64,000 bases of DNA from NCBI RefSeq assembly GCF_000621805.1, contig NZ_JHXH01000006.1:62001-126000 (forward strand). Reading direction: 5' to 3'. The stretch comes from Ruminococcus sp. FC2018 (GTDB lineage Bacteria; Bacillota; Clostridia; Oscillospirales; Ruminococcaceae). This document shows positions 51,683-60,871 of this stretch, piece by piece. Positions within the stretch are counted from its first letter, which is position 1; each line of letters opens with the position of its first letter. The translations under genes were made by a program, and so were the position numbers. The notes under the pieces were generated by a model, which did not search any database, had not been told where the DNA came from, and saw only the letters and a program-made list of their open reading frames with translations.

Positions 51683-51711
51683 TTGAAATCCACAGGGAAA
51701 TATGGTATAAT
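51683..51711 (+). promoter_or_regulatory. strong sigma-A-type promoter for recG
   Basis: TTGAAA at 51683-51688 and TATAAT at 51706-51711 are 17 bp apart, inside what would otherwise be an upstream extension of the recG frame. Confidence 0.8.
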
Positions 51712-51744
51712 TATCGTAGTAAAACAGGGGGGGAGGTGAGTGCC

Positions 51745-53784
51745 GTGAACAGTGAGCTTGATAAGCAGATAACCTATCTCAAAGGGGTCGGTCCCAAAAG
51801 AGCGGAAATGTATAAGAAAATTGGCGTTTTCACAGTCTATGACCTGCTTTGCCATTACCCCAGGGATTATATCGACCTTACCGATACCGTCCCTATATCC
51901 GACAGTGCACTGAACGAAACGGTGGCTGTAAAGGGGACCGTGGTGAGAAAGCTTGCTCCTGCAAGAATAAGAAAGGGTATGACCGTCTATAAGGCGGTGT
52001 TTACCGACGGCACTTCCGACCTGACGGTGGTTATCTACAACAGCGAGTACCTGTTTTCCCAGCTGGCACTTGACGGTGAGTTTTACCTTGTGGGACGTAT
52101 AACAGGGAACCTTATCCGCAGGGAAATGAGCTCGCCTTTGGTTTTCAGAGCAGATACGCCGTTTAAAGTGCAGCCCGTCTACCGCCTTACAGAGGGACTG
52201 AGCCAGACTGTGCTGCGAAACAATATGAAAAATGCCCTGGACAGCTTCGGCAAGTATATTTATGAACCCATGCCGGCACATATCCGCTCGGATGCGGGAC
52301 TGTGTGCAATGGAATATGCCGTGACAAATATCCACTTTCCAAAGGATATACACTGCTTTGAACAGGCAAAAAAACGTCTGGTGTTCGATGAACTGCTGAT
52401 ATTGCAGCTGGCAATGGCAATGCTCCGCAGCAAGGGACGGAGCCTGACGGGATATGTTCTGAAAGAAAAAAATATAGATGAGTTTTATAAAAGCCTGCCC
52501 TTTGAGCTGACTAATTGCCAGATGCAGGCGGTCAGCGACTGCATGGAGGATATGCAAAAGCCGTTCCCCATGAACAGACTGGTACAGGGTGATGTAGGCT
52601 CGGGAAAAACTGCCGTTGCCGCAGCGGTGGCGTATTTTGCCTATAAAAACGGCTGTCAGAGCGCACTTATGGCACCCACCGAGGTGCTGGCACATCAGCA
52701 CTATGAAACACTTAAAGGCTTTCTTGAACCGCTGGGTGTCAAGGTCGCTCTTCTCACAGGCTCCCTGAGCACAAAGGAAAAATCCCTTGTCAAGCAGGGA
52801 CTTGAAAACGGCGAATACCACGTTGCGGTTGGCACTCATGCTCTTGTGCAGCAAAATACACGGTTTAAGAACCTTGCCCTGGTCATTACCGATGAACAGC
52901 ACCGATTCGGCGTTCGGCAAAGGGCGTTTCTGGCGCAAAAGGGCAGCAATCCACATAAACTGGTCATGAGCGCTACCCCCATACCGAGAACACTTGCAAT
53001 GATGATATACGGCGACCTTGATATCTCTGTGCTTAACGAGCTTCCTAAAGGCAGACAGCCTATCGAGACATATGCCGTTACAGGAAAGCTAAGGCAGCGG
53101 GCGTTTGCCTTTGTAAGCAAGCAGCTTGATGAGGGCAGACAGGGATATGTGGTCTGTCCTGTTATTGAAGAAAGCGAAATGGCATTGCAGGACGTAAAGT
53201 CCTACGCAAATAAACTTTCGGAAAACGGTTTTGATAAATACCGCATCGGACTTCTCCACGGAAAACTTCCAAACGAGGAAAAGGACAGGATAATGCGTGA
53301 TTTTAAGGAGCATAAGATTGACCTTCTCGTATCTACCACTGTGGTGGAGGTAGGGGTGGATGTTCCCAACGCCACAATTATCCTTGTGGAAAATGCGGAC
53401 AGATTCGGGCTTTCCCAGCTCCACCAGCTCCGTGGGCGTGTTGGCAGGGGACAGTATAAGTCCTACTGCGTGCTTATTACCGACAATGTGAATGAGACCA
53501 CAAAAAAGCGTCTGAAAATACTGTCCTCAACCTCCGACGGCTTCAAAATATCCGAGGAGGATCTGAAACTGAGAGGACCGGGAGACTTTTTCGGAGACCG
53601 GCAGCACGGTCTGCCAAAACTGAAAATAGCAGACGTTTCCCATGACCTTGATATACTCAGGAAGGTCCAGAAAACTGCGGAGCTTATTATCGAAAGTGAC
53701 CCGATGCTTGAAAAAGGAGAAAACAAAGGGCTTAAAGAACTTGTAAACCGGCTGTTTGAGTATGCAAACGCCGATGATCTGTAA
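51745..53784 (+). CDS. recG: ATP-dependent DNA helicase RecG
   Basis: The product is about 679 aa, the normal size. The N-terminal wedge with an OB fold (YLKGVGPKRAEMYKK, then TVAVKGTVV) is followed by a superfamily 2 helicase core. Walker A is GDVGSGKTAVA, the DExx box is TDEQHRFGVRQR, motif III is MSATPIPRT, and motif VI is HQLRGRVGRG. RecG remodels stalled forks and Holliday junctions. The start is GTG at 51745, 5 nt after GGGAGGTGA. Upstream in-frame codons lie inside the promoter. Confidence 0.96.
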   Translation: MNSELDKQITYLKGVGPKRAEMYKKIGVFTVYDLLCHYPRDYIDLTDTVPISDSALNETVAVKGTVVRKLAPARIRKGMTVYKAVFTDGTSDLTVVIYNSEYLFSQLALDGEFYLVGRITGNLIRREMSSPLVFRADTPFKVQPVYRLTEGLSQTVLRNNMKNALDSFGKYIYEPMPAHIRSDAGLCAMEYAVTNIHFPKDIHCFEQAKKRLVFDELLILQLAMAMLRSKGRSLTGYVLKEKNIDEFYKSLPFELTNCQMQAVSDCMEDMQKPFPMNRLVQGDVGSGKTAVAAAVAYFAYKNGCQSALMAPTEVLAHQHYETLKGFLEPLGVKVALLTGSLSTKEKSLVKQGLENGEYHVAVGTHALVQQNTRFKNLALVITDEQHRFGVRQRAFLAQKGSNPHKLVMSATPIPRTLAMMIYGDLDISVLNELPKGRQPIETYAVTGKLRQRAFAFVSKQLDEGRQGYVVCPVIEESEMALQDVKSYANKLSENGFDKYRIGLLHGKLPNEEKDRIMRDFKEHKIDLLVSTTVVEVGVDVPNATIILVENADRFGLSQLHQLRGRVGRGQYKSYCVLITDNVNETTKKRLKILSSTSDGFKISEEDLKLRGPGDFFGDRQHGLPKLKIADVSHDLDILRKVQKTAELIIESDPMLEKGENKGLKELVNRLFEYANADDL

Positions 53785-53799
53785 GGAGGACAAAAATAT

Positions 53800-54468
53800 A
53801 TGAACATCGAAAAGACTATCCCTGTTGAGGAAAAAATGGAAAAAGCCGCACAGGCTCTTAAAAAGAACAATATGCAGGTGTATATCGTTCAGAACTGTGA
53901 GGAGGCTGTGGAAAAGGTCGGAGAGCTTCTGAAAGAAGGGGAGACCATAAGCTGCGGCGGCTCGGTCAGCCTTTCCGAAAGCGGAGTGCTGGATCTGATG
54001 AAAAGCGGAAAATATAACTTCCTTGACAGATCCAAATGCAAAACCAGAGAGGAGACGGAGAAACTGTACCGCAGATCTTTCTTTGCCGATACATACCTTA
54101 CCTCTGCAAATGCCGTGACTCTCAACGGCGAGCTTTATAACGTTGACGGAAATTCCAACAGAGTCGCTGCCATCGCCTACGGACCAAAGTCGGTGATATT
54201 TGTTGTGGGCTGCAACAAGATAGTCAACGACCTGGATGAGGCGGTTTTGAGAATTAAGAAAGTGGCTGCTCCCGCTAACGGTACAAGGCTTGAGCTGGAT
54301 ACTCCCTGCGGTAAAACAGGGCAGTGCATAAGCTGTACAAACGGAAAAGAGACCACAAAAGGCTGTTACAGCAGCGGCAGAATGTGCTGCAGCTACCTGG
54401 TGTCTGCATATCAGAGACATAAGGACAGATATAAGGTCATCCTTGTGGCACAGCCACTCGGCTATTGA
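53800..54468 (+). CDS. LUD-domain protein (LutC/YkgG-like)
   Basis: The 222-aa protein is a LUD domain of the DUF162 type. It has CGGSVSLSESGVLDLMKSG, then TSANAVTLNGELYNVDG and NRVAAIAYGPKSVIFVVG. The C-terminal part is Cys-rich (DTPCGKTGQCISC, then CYSSGRMCC), as in stand-alone LUD proteins. It is not part of a lutABC operon here, so a role in lactate oxidation is not supported. It starts 15 nt after recG behind AAGGAGG. Confidence 0.85.
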   Translation: MNIEKTIPVEEKMEKAAQALKKNNMQVYIVQNCEEAVEKVGELLKEGETISCGGSVSLSESGVLDLMKSGKYNFLDRSKCKTREETEKLYRRSFFADTYLTSANAVTLNGELYNVDGNSNRVAAIAYGPKSVIFVVGCNKIVNDLDEAVLRIKKVAAPANGTRLELDTPCGKTGQCISCTNGKETTKGCYSSGRMCCSYLVSAYQRHKDRYKVILVAQPLGY

Positions 54469-54541
54469 TTTTAGTTTTCTTTTGTTTAGAAAAAATACAC
54501 AATTATATTTTCGTTTGTTGTGCACTTTGACTTGTGGAAAG

Positions 54542-54570
54542 TTGATAAACGAATAATTTGTTATTATAAC
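54542..54570 (+). promoter_or_regulatory. candidate distal promoter of the pilus operon
   Basis: TTGATA at 54542-54547 and TATAAC at 54565-54570 are 17 bp apart. Confidence 0.45.
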
Positions 54571-54648
54571 TATCTTATTTGTATAAAATGTATAAAAAGC
54601 GAATGGTTATTTCGGCGAACTGTGGAGTTGAAAGCTTTTGTAAAACCC

Positions 54649-54677
54649 TTGATTATAAGAGAAAAAGGTGGTATAAT
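54649..54677 (+). promoter_or_regulatory. candidate proximal promoter of the pilus operon
   Basis: TTGATT at 54649-54654 and TATAAT at 54672-54677 are 17 bp apart, about 80 bp upstream of pilC. Confidence 0.7.
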
Positions 54678-54757
54678 GTATAAAATGCATAATGTGTGTA
54701 TTGTGCTATCATGCAGATAATACAAATGCATTACATGGTGGAGGTGTATCTTAAAAA

Positions 54758-55954
54758 ATGAAAACTTATACCTACGTTGCCAAGGACACCACGGGAAAAA
54801 CCATAAAAGGCACATACGAGGCCGAGACCCCGCAGGAGGTCATGGAAAAGATCTATGAACAAGGTCTGTATCTCGTAAGCTATTCCGAGGCACTTGGTTC
54901 AAGCAAGAAGTCAGCATACAAGTTCAAAGTAAAAGAGCTTGCATTTGCCTGCAGACAGCTTGCGGCAATGATGACATCAGGTCTGACGATCGTTAAGGCT
55001 CTGGACATTCTTTACAAGGAAGAAGAAAAACCAAAGCCCAAGAGAGTATGGCAGGATGTATACGATGAAGTGCAAAAGGGCGCAAGCTTTACTTCTGCAC
55101 TTGAGGAGAAGAAGGGCTGCTTCCCGGACTTTATGATCTCTATGATAGATGCCGGTGAAACAGCAGGTAACCTTGACATTACGATGCAGCGTCTGAGTGA
55201 CTACTATGCAAACTCCAATAAGCTGAACAATAAGGTCAAGAGCGCTATGACATATCCTATCATCCTGGGTATCCTTTGTCTTGCAATGGTAATCGGTATG
55301 TTTACATTTATCATGCCTATATTTGCCGGACTTATGGAAGAGTCCAAGATGCCTGCGATCTCAAAGGCACTGTTCGGAATAAGTGACTTTATGAAAGCAA
55401 GATGGTATGTACTGCTCATCGCTTTGTTCGTAATAGTATTTGGCTGGATCTATGCTTTGAAAGTCGAGTCTGTAAGACTTAAATATGACTATGTAAAGAT
55501 AAAGATGCCGGCAGTAGGAAAGCTCATAGTCAAGATCTATGAAGGTAGATTTGCAAGAACACTTTCCTCTCTTTATTCAAGTGGTATCCCGATGATCGAC
55601 TGTCTCGAGAGATCCTCAAGGATCCTCGGAAACTCCTATGTGGATAAGATGTTTATCCAGGTCATTGATGATGTTAAACAGGGTTCGCCAATGTCACAGG
55701 CACTTGCAAAGACAGAAATATTTGAGGGTATGTTCACCTCGATCATCTATGTCGGTGAAGAGTCCGGTGCACTTGACGAGATCCTTGAAAAGACTGCCGA
55801 TTACTATGAGGAAGAGGCAGACGCAGCTGTAACAAGACTGGTAGGACTTATGGAACCACTGCTTATCGTGTTCATGGGTCTTGCGATCGGTGTTTGTCTC
55901 GCAGGTGTGTTCCCGTTGCTCTACGGCAGCTTGGAAGGACTGGAAAATTCATAA
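54758..55954 (+). CDS. pilC: PilC/GspF inner-membrane platform protein
   Basis: The 398-aa product has an N-terminal cytoplasmic segment (MKTYTYVAKDTTGKTIKG, typical of PilC) and two homologous T2SSF domains. They begin ELAFACRQLAAMMTSGLTIVKALDIL and FARTLSSLYSSGIPMIDCLE, each ending in membrane helices. PilC is the platform that connects the assembly ATPase with the growing pilus. It is the first gene of a six-gene operon. The ATPase gene (pilB) that often precedes it is absent here. Confidence 0.93.
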   Translation: MKTYTYVAKDTTGKTIKGTYEAETPQEVMEKIYEQGLYLVSYSEALGSSKKSAYKFKVKELAFACRQLAAMMTSGLTIVKALDILYKEEEKPKPKRVWQDVYDEVQKGASFTSALEEKKGCFPDFMISMIDAGETAGNLDITMQRLSDYYANSNKLNNKVKSAMTYPIILGILCLAMVIGMFTFIMPIFAGLMEESKMPAISKALFGISDFMKARWYVLLIALFVIVFGWIYALKVESVRLKYDYVKIKMPAVGKLIVKIYEGRFARTLSSLYSSGIPMIDCLERSSRILGNSYVDKMFIQVIDDVKQGSPMSQALAKTEIFEGMFTSIIYVGEESGALDEILEKTADYYEEEADAAVTRLVGLMEPLLIVFMGLAIGVCLAGVFPLLYGSLEGLENS

Positions 55955-56004
55955 AGAAACTACAGTGGGAGCCACTGAATAATAATAATGAGGTGAAAGA
56001 ATAA

Positions 56005-57558
56005 ATGCTGTCTTTTGATATTTCAGATAGACAAATCAATGTTGTTAAAGGCGACAATGTTGCCAACAAGATCAAGATCGAAAAATCGCTCACCATCGAT
56101 ATCCCCGAGGACATGATCCTCAACGGTGAGGTAATAAATCTTTCAGGACTCAATGAGATAATCTCATCCAACCTGAGATCCAACATGATGGCTGATAAGG
56201 ATGCCGTTGTAACATTCTCATCAAGCAACATCGTTTTCAAGGAGCTTATCGTTCCAAAGGGCAAAGGCTCTGAGTTCCTTACAATGGTTCAGAACCAAAT
56301 GGCTCAGGAAATGGGTCTTTCGGACGACTACTCAATTTCCTACACCGTTGTAGGTGAGGCGGGCGCAGATAACCCGGGCGCCGTTAAGGTGCTGGCAACT
56401 GCCTGCCCAAGTACAATAGTTGATAGCTTCAGAAAGCTGTTCAGCGTTCTGGGTATCAGCCTTAAATCTGTTAACATCGGATGTAACTCCATATCCAGAA
56501 TCGTTCTTGCTGACAAGTCAAATCTGGATAAGATGCCGCTGCTGGTTTGCCAGATCGATGAGAACTTCCTGGGTCTGACACTTTTCGAGAACGGACAGAT
56601 GGCGTTTGCAAGATATGTTCCGATCTCTCCGGATGACTATGAGAGCGAAGACTACATAATGGAAGCTCTTAACGAAAACATCTTCAGAATGGAGCAATTC
56701 AATAAGGCAAGAGGCGGTTCCGGTCTGAGCAATGTTATCCTCTACGGCAGGATCGAGGACTACATCAAGATAGTTGATGCTCTCGACGGACTGGATATCA
56801 AGGCTTCTGTTCTTTCTGTTCCTACCCAGATCACCGGATATGAGAACTTTGAGTTCACCGTTTATGCAAATGCTATCGGTGCTCTTTATAAGAGAGATAA
56901 GCAGACCGAGAGGATCAACCTCCTTGAGGTCGACCAGATGCAGGGTAAAGGCGGCGGAGTTATTTCCCAGACCTTGCTCACAGGTCTTATCGTTGCGGGT
57001 GCTTCGGCTATCCTCATAATTCTTATAGTTGTGTTTGTGGGAATCGCAAGAGGCGGAGTTGAAGACGACATCGAAAAGACGGAGTCGGATATCGTTGTTG
57101 CTAACAAGAAGATCGCTGAGAATAAGGTCCTTCACGATAAACTCAATCTTATCGAGCAGTGGAATATGTTTGTTGACGGCGCAAAGACGAACATTGAGAC
57201 TATTCCTTTCATGAACCAGGAAAGATTCGATGAGGTCAAGAGGATCATGAAGGAGCAGAAAGCAACTTATACAGGTTTCAACTATGATGAGGAAACAGGT
57301 ACGATCGTTCTTTCCGATGTAGCAGTTGATACTCAGAAGGATGTAAAGAAGCTTTGTGACGCTTTCCAGGATTCCAAGTATGTTGCATATGTGCTTTACA
57401 GCGGATATGAGGGCGTAGGTGCAGAAGTCGATTCTTCCGGAAACCCTGTTTCTTCCAAGGCATCAACAGACGAATCCAGTGAGGCTAAGCCTAACGAAGG
57501 AAAAGTTGTTATTAAGACTCTCACATTGAATTTGAAGGGAACGGGTGAAGTGAAATGA
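56005..57558 (+). CDS. PilM-PilN fusion protein
   Basis: The 517-aa protein appears to join two pilus parts. Residues about 1-300 are an actin-like PilM domain (MLSFDISDRQINVVKG, CQIDENFLGLTLFENGQ). Residues about 318-345 form a membrane helix. The rest is a PilN-like coiled coil and small domain. PilM is normally cytoplasmic and binds the N-terminal tail of PilN, so a fusion would fix their ratio. The C-terminus contains a Ser-rich stretch (SSGNPVSSKASTDESS). It overlaps pilO by 4 nt (ATGA). Confidence 0.82.
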   Translation: MLSFDISDRQINVVKGDNVANKIKIEKSLTIDIPEDMILNGEVINLSGLNEIISSNLRSNMMADKDAVVTFSSSNIVFKELIVPKGKGSEFLTMVQNQMAQEMGLSDDYSISYTVVGEAGADNPGAVKVLATACPSTIVDSFRKLFSVLGISLKSVNIGCNSISRIVLADKSNLDKMPLLVCQIDENFLGLTLFENGQMAFARYVPISPDDYESEDYIMEALNENIFRMEQFNKARGGSGLSNVILYGRIEDYIKIVDALDGLDIKASVLSVPTQITGYENFEFTVYANAIGALYKRDKQTERINLLEVDQMQGKGGGVISQTLLTGLIVAGASAILIILIVVFVGIARGGVEDDIEKTESDIVVANKKIAENKVLHDKLNLIEQWNMFVDGAKTNIETIPFMNQERFDEVKRIMKEQKATYTGFNYDEETGTIVLSDVAVDTQKDVKKLCDAFQDSKYVAYVLYSGYEGVGAEVDSSGNPVSSKASTDESSEAKPNEGKVVIKTLTLNLKGTGEVK

Positions 57559-58403
57559 AACTGAATCATAGAGATAGAGTATTAATTTCAATAGTTATGG
57601 TAGCAGCTGTTTGGCTGCTGGGAATCTTCTTCTTCATCGTTCCTGCGTTCCAGGAGTTAGGCGAAAAGAGAGAAGAGCTTGATAATAAGCAGGTTGAACT
57701 TTCAAAGCTTAATGACAGCATTGAGAAGGATAAGGACCTTCCGAAGAGAATTGAAGATGCCTATGCACAGTCAGAGGAACTGAGCAAGAATTTCTATGAG
57801 TATACCTCTACTCAGACCGCAACTGATACAGTTGACAATCTCCTTGACGAGGCAAAGGTAACTAACTCAAAAATGAGCATTGGTGAGTATTCCATCACTA
57901 CCATCAAGCCGTTCTACTATGTTTCTACAATCAAATTCAGCGACTTTGATAAGAAAGCAGATCAGTATGAGGGCGTTGGTGACAGCTCGAATGATTCAGC
58001 AGCAAGCACCTCCAGTGCAGCTGAAGTAAAACAGATCCAGGAAGAGAACGGAAATGTTATTGTTATAGACCCTAACCAGGGTATCCCTATCGGTAGCTAC
58101 AGCATCAGCCTGGATTTCACAGGTAAGTTTGGTGATGTTCAGACATTCTGTGAGAACCTTTATAAGAACATGCCTAAGAGTATGGTTATTTCCAGTCTCT
58201 CAGTATCTGACGTAACCGGAAAGACTGTTCTTGACAAGCAGGCTAAAGAGGAAGCGGCAAAGGACGGTTCAAGTGAAGCTCCAAAGCCGGAAAGCTCTTC
58301 AAAGTCTGACAAAGAGGGAGTAGAAGCATACGATGACCAGCCTATCGAAGGCACGATCGAGATCAATCTTATGGTCATCAAGAAGCTCTCCAAGCCGGAG
58401 TAA
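57555..58403 (+). CDS. pilO: PilO-like alignment subcomplex protein
   Basis: The 282-aa product has one N-terminal helix (about residues 11-32), a coiled coil (KREELDNKQVELSKLNDSI) and a ferredoxin-like outer domain (VIDPNQGIPIGSYSISLDF and FGDVQTFCENLYKNMPKSM). The order PilC, PilM/N, PilO supports the call over sequence alone. A Ser-rich disordered loop lies in the middle and near the end. It is translated through overlap with pilMN. Confidence 0.82.
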   Translation: MKLNHRDRVLISIVMVAAVWLLGIFFFIVPAFQELGEKREELDNKQVELSKLNDSIEKDKDLPKRIEDAYAQSEELSKNFYEYTSTQTATDTVDNLLDEAKVTNSKMSIGEYSITTIKPFYYVSTIKFSDFDKKADQYEGVGDSSNDSAASTSSAAEVKQIQEENGNVIVIDPNQGIPIGSYSISLDFTGKFGDVQTFCENLYKNMPKSMVISSLSVSDVTGKTVLDKQAKEEAAKDGSSEAPKPESSSKSDKEGVEAYDDQPIEGTIEINLMVIKKLSKPE

Positions 58404-58418
58404 AAATAGGATCGGTAT

Positions 58419-58453
58419 TGGTAGGCTGAGTCTGCAAAAACTCGGTCTGCCAT
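58419..58453 (+). terminator. hairpin between pilO and the prepilin genes
   Basis: TGGTAGGCTGAGT and ACTCGGTCTGCCA form an imperfect stem. No T run follows, so it may be an mRNA processing or stability element rather than a true terminator. Confidence 0.4.
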
Positions 58454-58505
58454 ATCGTGCTATATAATGGTAAAAGTATTGAGTATTATGAAAGGGTGGT
58501 AGAAA

Positions 58506-60854
58506 ATGAAACCGAACGCGAAAAAAAGAAGCGCTAATAAGTCCGGTGCCGTTCTTGTTACCGCTGTTGTGGTTCTTCTCATCATGTCTATCTTGATGAC
58601 AGCCACGATCGGTCATGTTGCTGTAAACAGGCGTAAAACCAACTCCAATTACAGCCGCAAACAGGCTTATCTTACCGCATCCACTACACTGAAATCCTTT
58701 GTTGCAGAAATAAGGGATATTACCTCTGCACCAACAGATGCCAGTGATGCTGCTGCAGTTGCTAAGCAGATCGCAAACATCAATGCGCTCAAGCAGCTTG
58801 CTCAGGCAAATGGAGGCAAGGGTACCAAAAAGCAGGTCACCTATAACGGAAATGACGGCACAGATTACAAACTTGGTTCTACTGAGCTTGAGATCAAAAC
58901 AGAAAATGGTAACGCTGATAAATTGGTAATTACCGCTTATACGACCTATGGCGATGAGACCGAAAAAGTTGCAGCTCATATTTCTACAGAAACTGCTAAG
59001 AAGCCTGCAAAGTTCACCAATACCCTTGAGGAAATCGGCAAAAGCATTATGAGCCTTGATAACCTGAGTATCGTCGGTGATACAGCTGTTCTTGATAACA
59101 CAAATCTTTCAAAGACATATACCTTGAACAATAACTGTAATCTCCTGGGATCACTCTATGTATGGGGTAATGTTAAAACAACATCCACAGGTTCAAGCTT
59201 CTTGCTTCGTCCGAATATGCAGCAGTCTTCCATGGGATCTTTTGTTATGATCTCTCAGGACTTTACCGGTAAGCTCAAAGCTTCTACAAGCATGGCTCGC
59301 AGCGATGGATTCAACTATGTTTACGTAGGTGGTACTCTCAAGAGTACTAATGTTGACGTTGGATACAGCGGCAAGGTAGAAGGCCATCAGATCGATATTA
59401 TAACTCATGGATTTGACACAACGATCGATCAGGGACTCTGCGGCGGAGATAATTTCCATGTTTACGGTAATGTATACTGCTATAGCGAGGATCCTCCGGT
59501 TGAGGGTCAGAAGGGTGATTTCCTGATTGGTAATAACACTGAGGCTAATATCGACGGAGATTGCTTTATTGAGGGCGACCTTGATCTTACTAAATGTAAT
59601 AAATCAATTGGTCTAAATGTTACTGGTGACCTCCATGTTAAAGGAGCAATCAAGGGAAACAAGAGTAAAATAAAAGCTAAGAAAATTTATGAGGAAAAAG
59701 ATGCTGTCATCGATAAGACAGGCAGAGGAACCGATCCTAAGGAAAAGATGGAGTACTCAGCTGAAGCTTATGAGTTTATGCCTGAGGATATGTTCATGAA
59801 CATTGACGGCGCTTCCAGCGATAACTTCAAAACACAGTATCTTAACTTCTACAAAGGCACTCCTCTTAATATGTTCAAGGACTTTAACACAAACATAGAT
59901 ACATCTGAGGCTGCTTTCAATTTCTACGTGGATAAGGATTGTGTTATCGATAACCTTGCAAATAACTCTGCTCATCCTAATAGTAATACTGTTCTTGTTG
60001 ATGTTAAGGATAAAGATGTAATGATCATGCTCAAAGCCGGAACATCAATTGCCGATGGCTCCGGTCCGGAGATCGTTGTAAGAAATCTGTCTCCTATTGA
60101 AAAGCATACTGACCAGGATACAGGCAGAGAAACAGAACAGCATAAGTATAACTGCTACTTTGTATCCGATTCCGGTGATAAGATCGTTGCAAACGGTAAG
60201 GATGCAAAGGGCGTACACCTGCATACAGGATCTAACGCTCATCTTTCTAACCCTGATAATGCATATTTTGAGTTTGGTAATATGTGGGTATATGATTATG
60301 AGACGTATATAAGAATGTTCAGCGAAAGTTTCCGCAAAAATAAGGACCGCAGTCCTAAGAATGCAAGCGGTGCAATTCTTTCTAATTTCTATTATAATCC
60401 GACTGCTAATAAGGACCTTAACGGAAATAAGGGCGGAAAAATTATTTACGGTCCTGGAATTTCAAATATCATATTCCTTATTGGAGAGAATTTCTCCTTC
60501 GGAGCTACTCCGAAGAAAGCCGGAACAGGTCTTAACGGTGAGTTCTACGATCACGGTGTTGCCAACAATGCCGGTTTCATGCAGATATCTTATTATGGAC
60601 CGCAGACAACATTCGGTATGTGTGCAAGCGGAATGTCTGTTAAGTGCGTAGACGCAGATGGAAATCCATACAATGATATTAACGGTAAGACAGTTCAGGG
60701 TGCCGGTGTATTTATTGCCGGTATGTTTAACTCGAAGAACACAGTATTCTACCTCTATACCGAACCTGCTTCCACAAGCGTTCTTTCAAATGCTAAGGGC
60801 AACAAGGGCGGAGAGATCGCAGGATTCAATCTTGACAGATATGATCATTACTGA
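58506..60854 (+). CDS. large PilX/GspK-like pilus-associated protein
   Basis: The 782-aa protein begins with a basic leader and a prepilin-like helix, KSGAVLVTAVVVLLIMSILM, then RKQAYLTASTTLKSFVAEIRD, resembling PilX/GspK minor pilins. Like these, it lacks the Glu at +5. The remaining roughly 700 residues are beta-rich and secreted. They include short repeats such as GNVYCYSED, GDCFIEGDLDL and GDLHVKG that could form a beta-helix. It is much longer than usual PilX proteins (about 150-300 aa). The function of the large domain is unknown. The ribosome site is AAAGGGTGG. Confidence 0.75.
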   Translation: MKPNAKKRSANKSGAVLVTAVVVLLIMSILMTATIGHVAVNRRKTNSNYSRKQAYLTASTTLKSFVAEIRDITSAPTDASDAAAVAKQIANINALKQLAQANGGKGTKKQVTYNGNDGTDYKLGSTELEIKTENGNADKLVITAYTTYGDETEKVAAHISTETAKKPAKFTNTLEEIGKSIMSLDNLSIVGDTAVLDNTNLSKTYTLNNNCNLLGSLYVWGNVKTTSTGSSFLLRPNMQQSSMGSFVMISQDFTGKLKASTSMARSDGFNYVYVGGTLKSTNVDVGYSGKVEGHQIDIITHGFDTTIDQGLCGGDNFHVYGNVYCYSEDPPVEGQKGDFLIGNNTEANIDGDCFIEGDLDLTKCNKSIGLNVTGDLHVKGAIKGNKSKIKAKKIYEEKDAVIDKTGRGTDPKEKMEYSAEAYEFMPEDMFMNIDGASSDNFKTQYLNFYKGTPLNMFKDFNTNIDTSEAAFNFYVDKDCVIDNLANNSAHPNSNTVLVDVKDKDVMIMLKAGTSIADGSGPEIVVRNLSPIEKHTDQDTGRETEQHKYNCYFVSDSGDKIVANGKDAKGVHLHTGSNAHLSNPDNAYFEFGNMWVYDYETYIRMFSESFRKNKDRSPKNASGAILSNFYYNPTANKDLNGNKGGKIIYGPGISNIIFLIGENFSFGATPKKAGTGLNGEFYDHGVANNAGFMQISYYGPQTTFGMCASGMSVKCVDADGNPYNDINGKTVQGAGVFIAGMFNSKNTVFYLYTEPASTSVLSNAKGNKGGEIAGFNLDRYDHY

Positions 60855-60871
60855 TACAGGAGGCGATATAC

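Larger units (their letters stand above)
54469..54757 (+). other. intergenic region upstream of the pilus operon
   Basis: This A+T-rich region holds two candidate promoters (see entries) and a 5' leader of about 75 nt from the nearer one. No gene or known riboswitch is recognised, and no clear terminator is seen after the LUD gene. Confidence 0.55.

Noticed and set aside
51664-52956. 430-codon minus-strand frame opposite recG
   Set aside because: The translation is rich in His, Cys and Phe with no pattern, and recG on the plus strand is certain.
53800-54468. Lactate utilisation (lutC) assignment for the LUD protein
   Set aside because: No lutA or lutB is adjacent, and stand-alone LUD proteins with this Cys-rich end are common in anaerobes, so a lactate role is not supported.
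58404-58505. Separate promoter at TATAAT 58463-58468 for the prepilin genes
   Set aside because: No acceptable -35 element lies 16-18 bp upstream. The region is more likely an intra-operon spacer with a hairpin.
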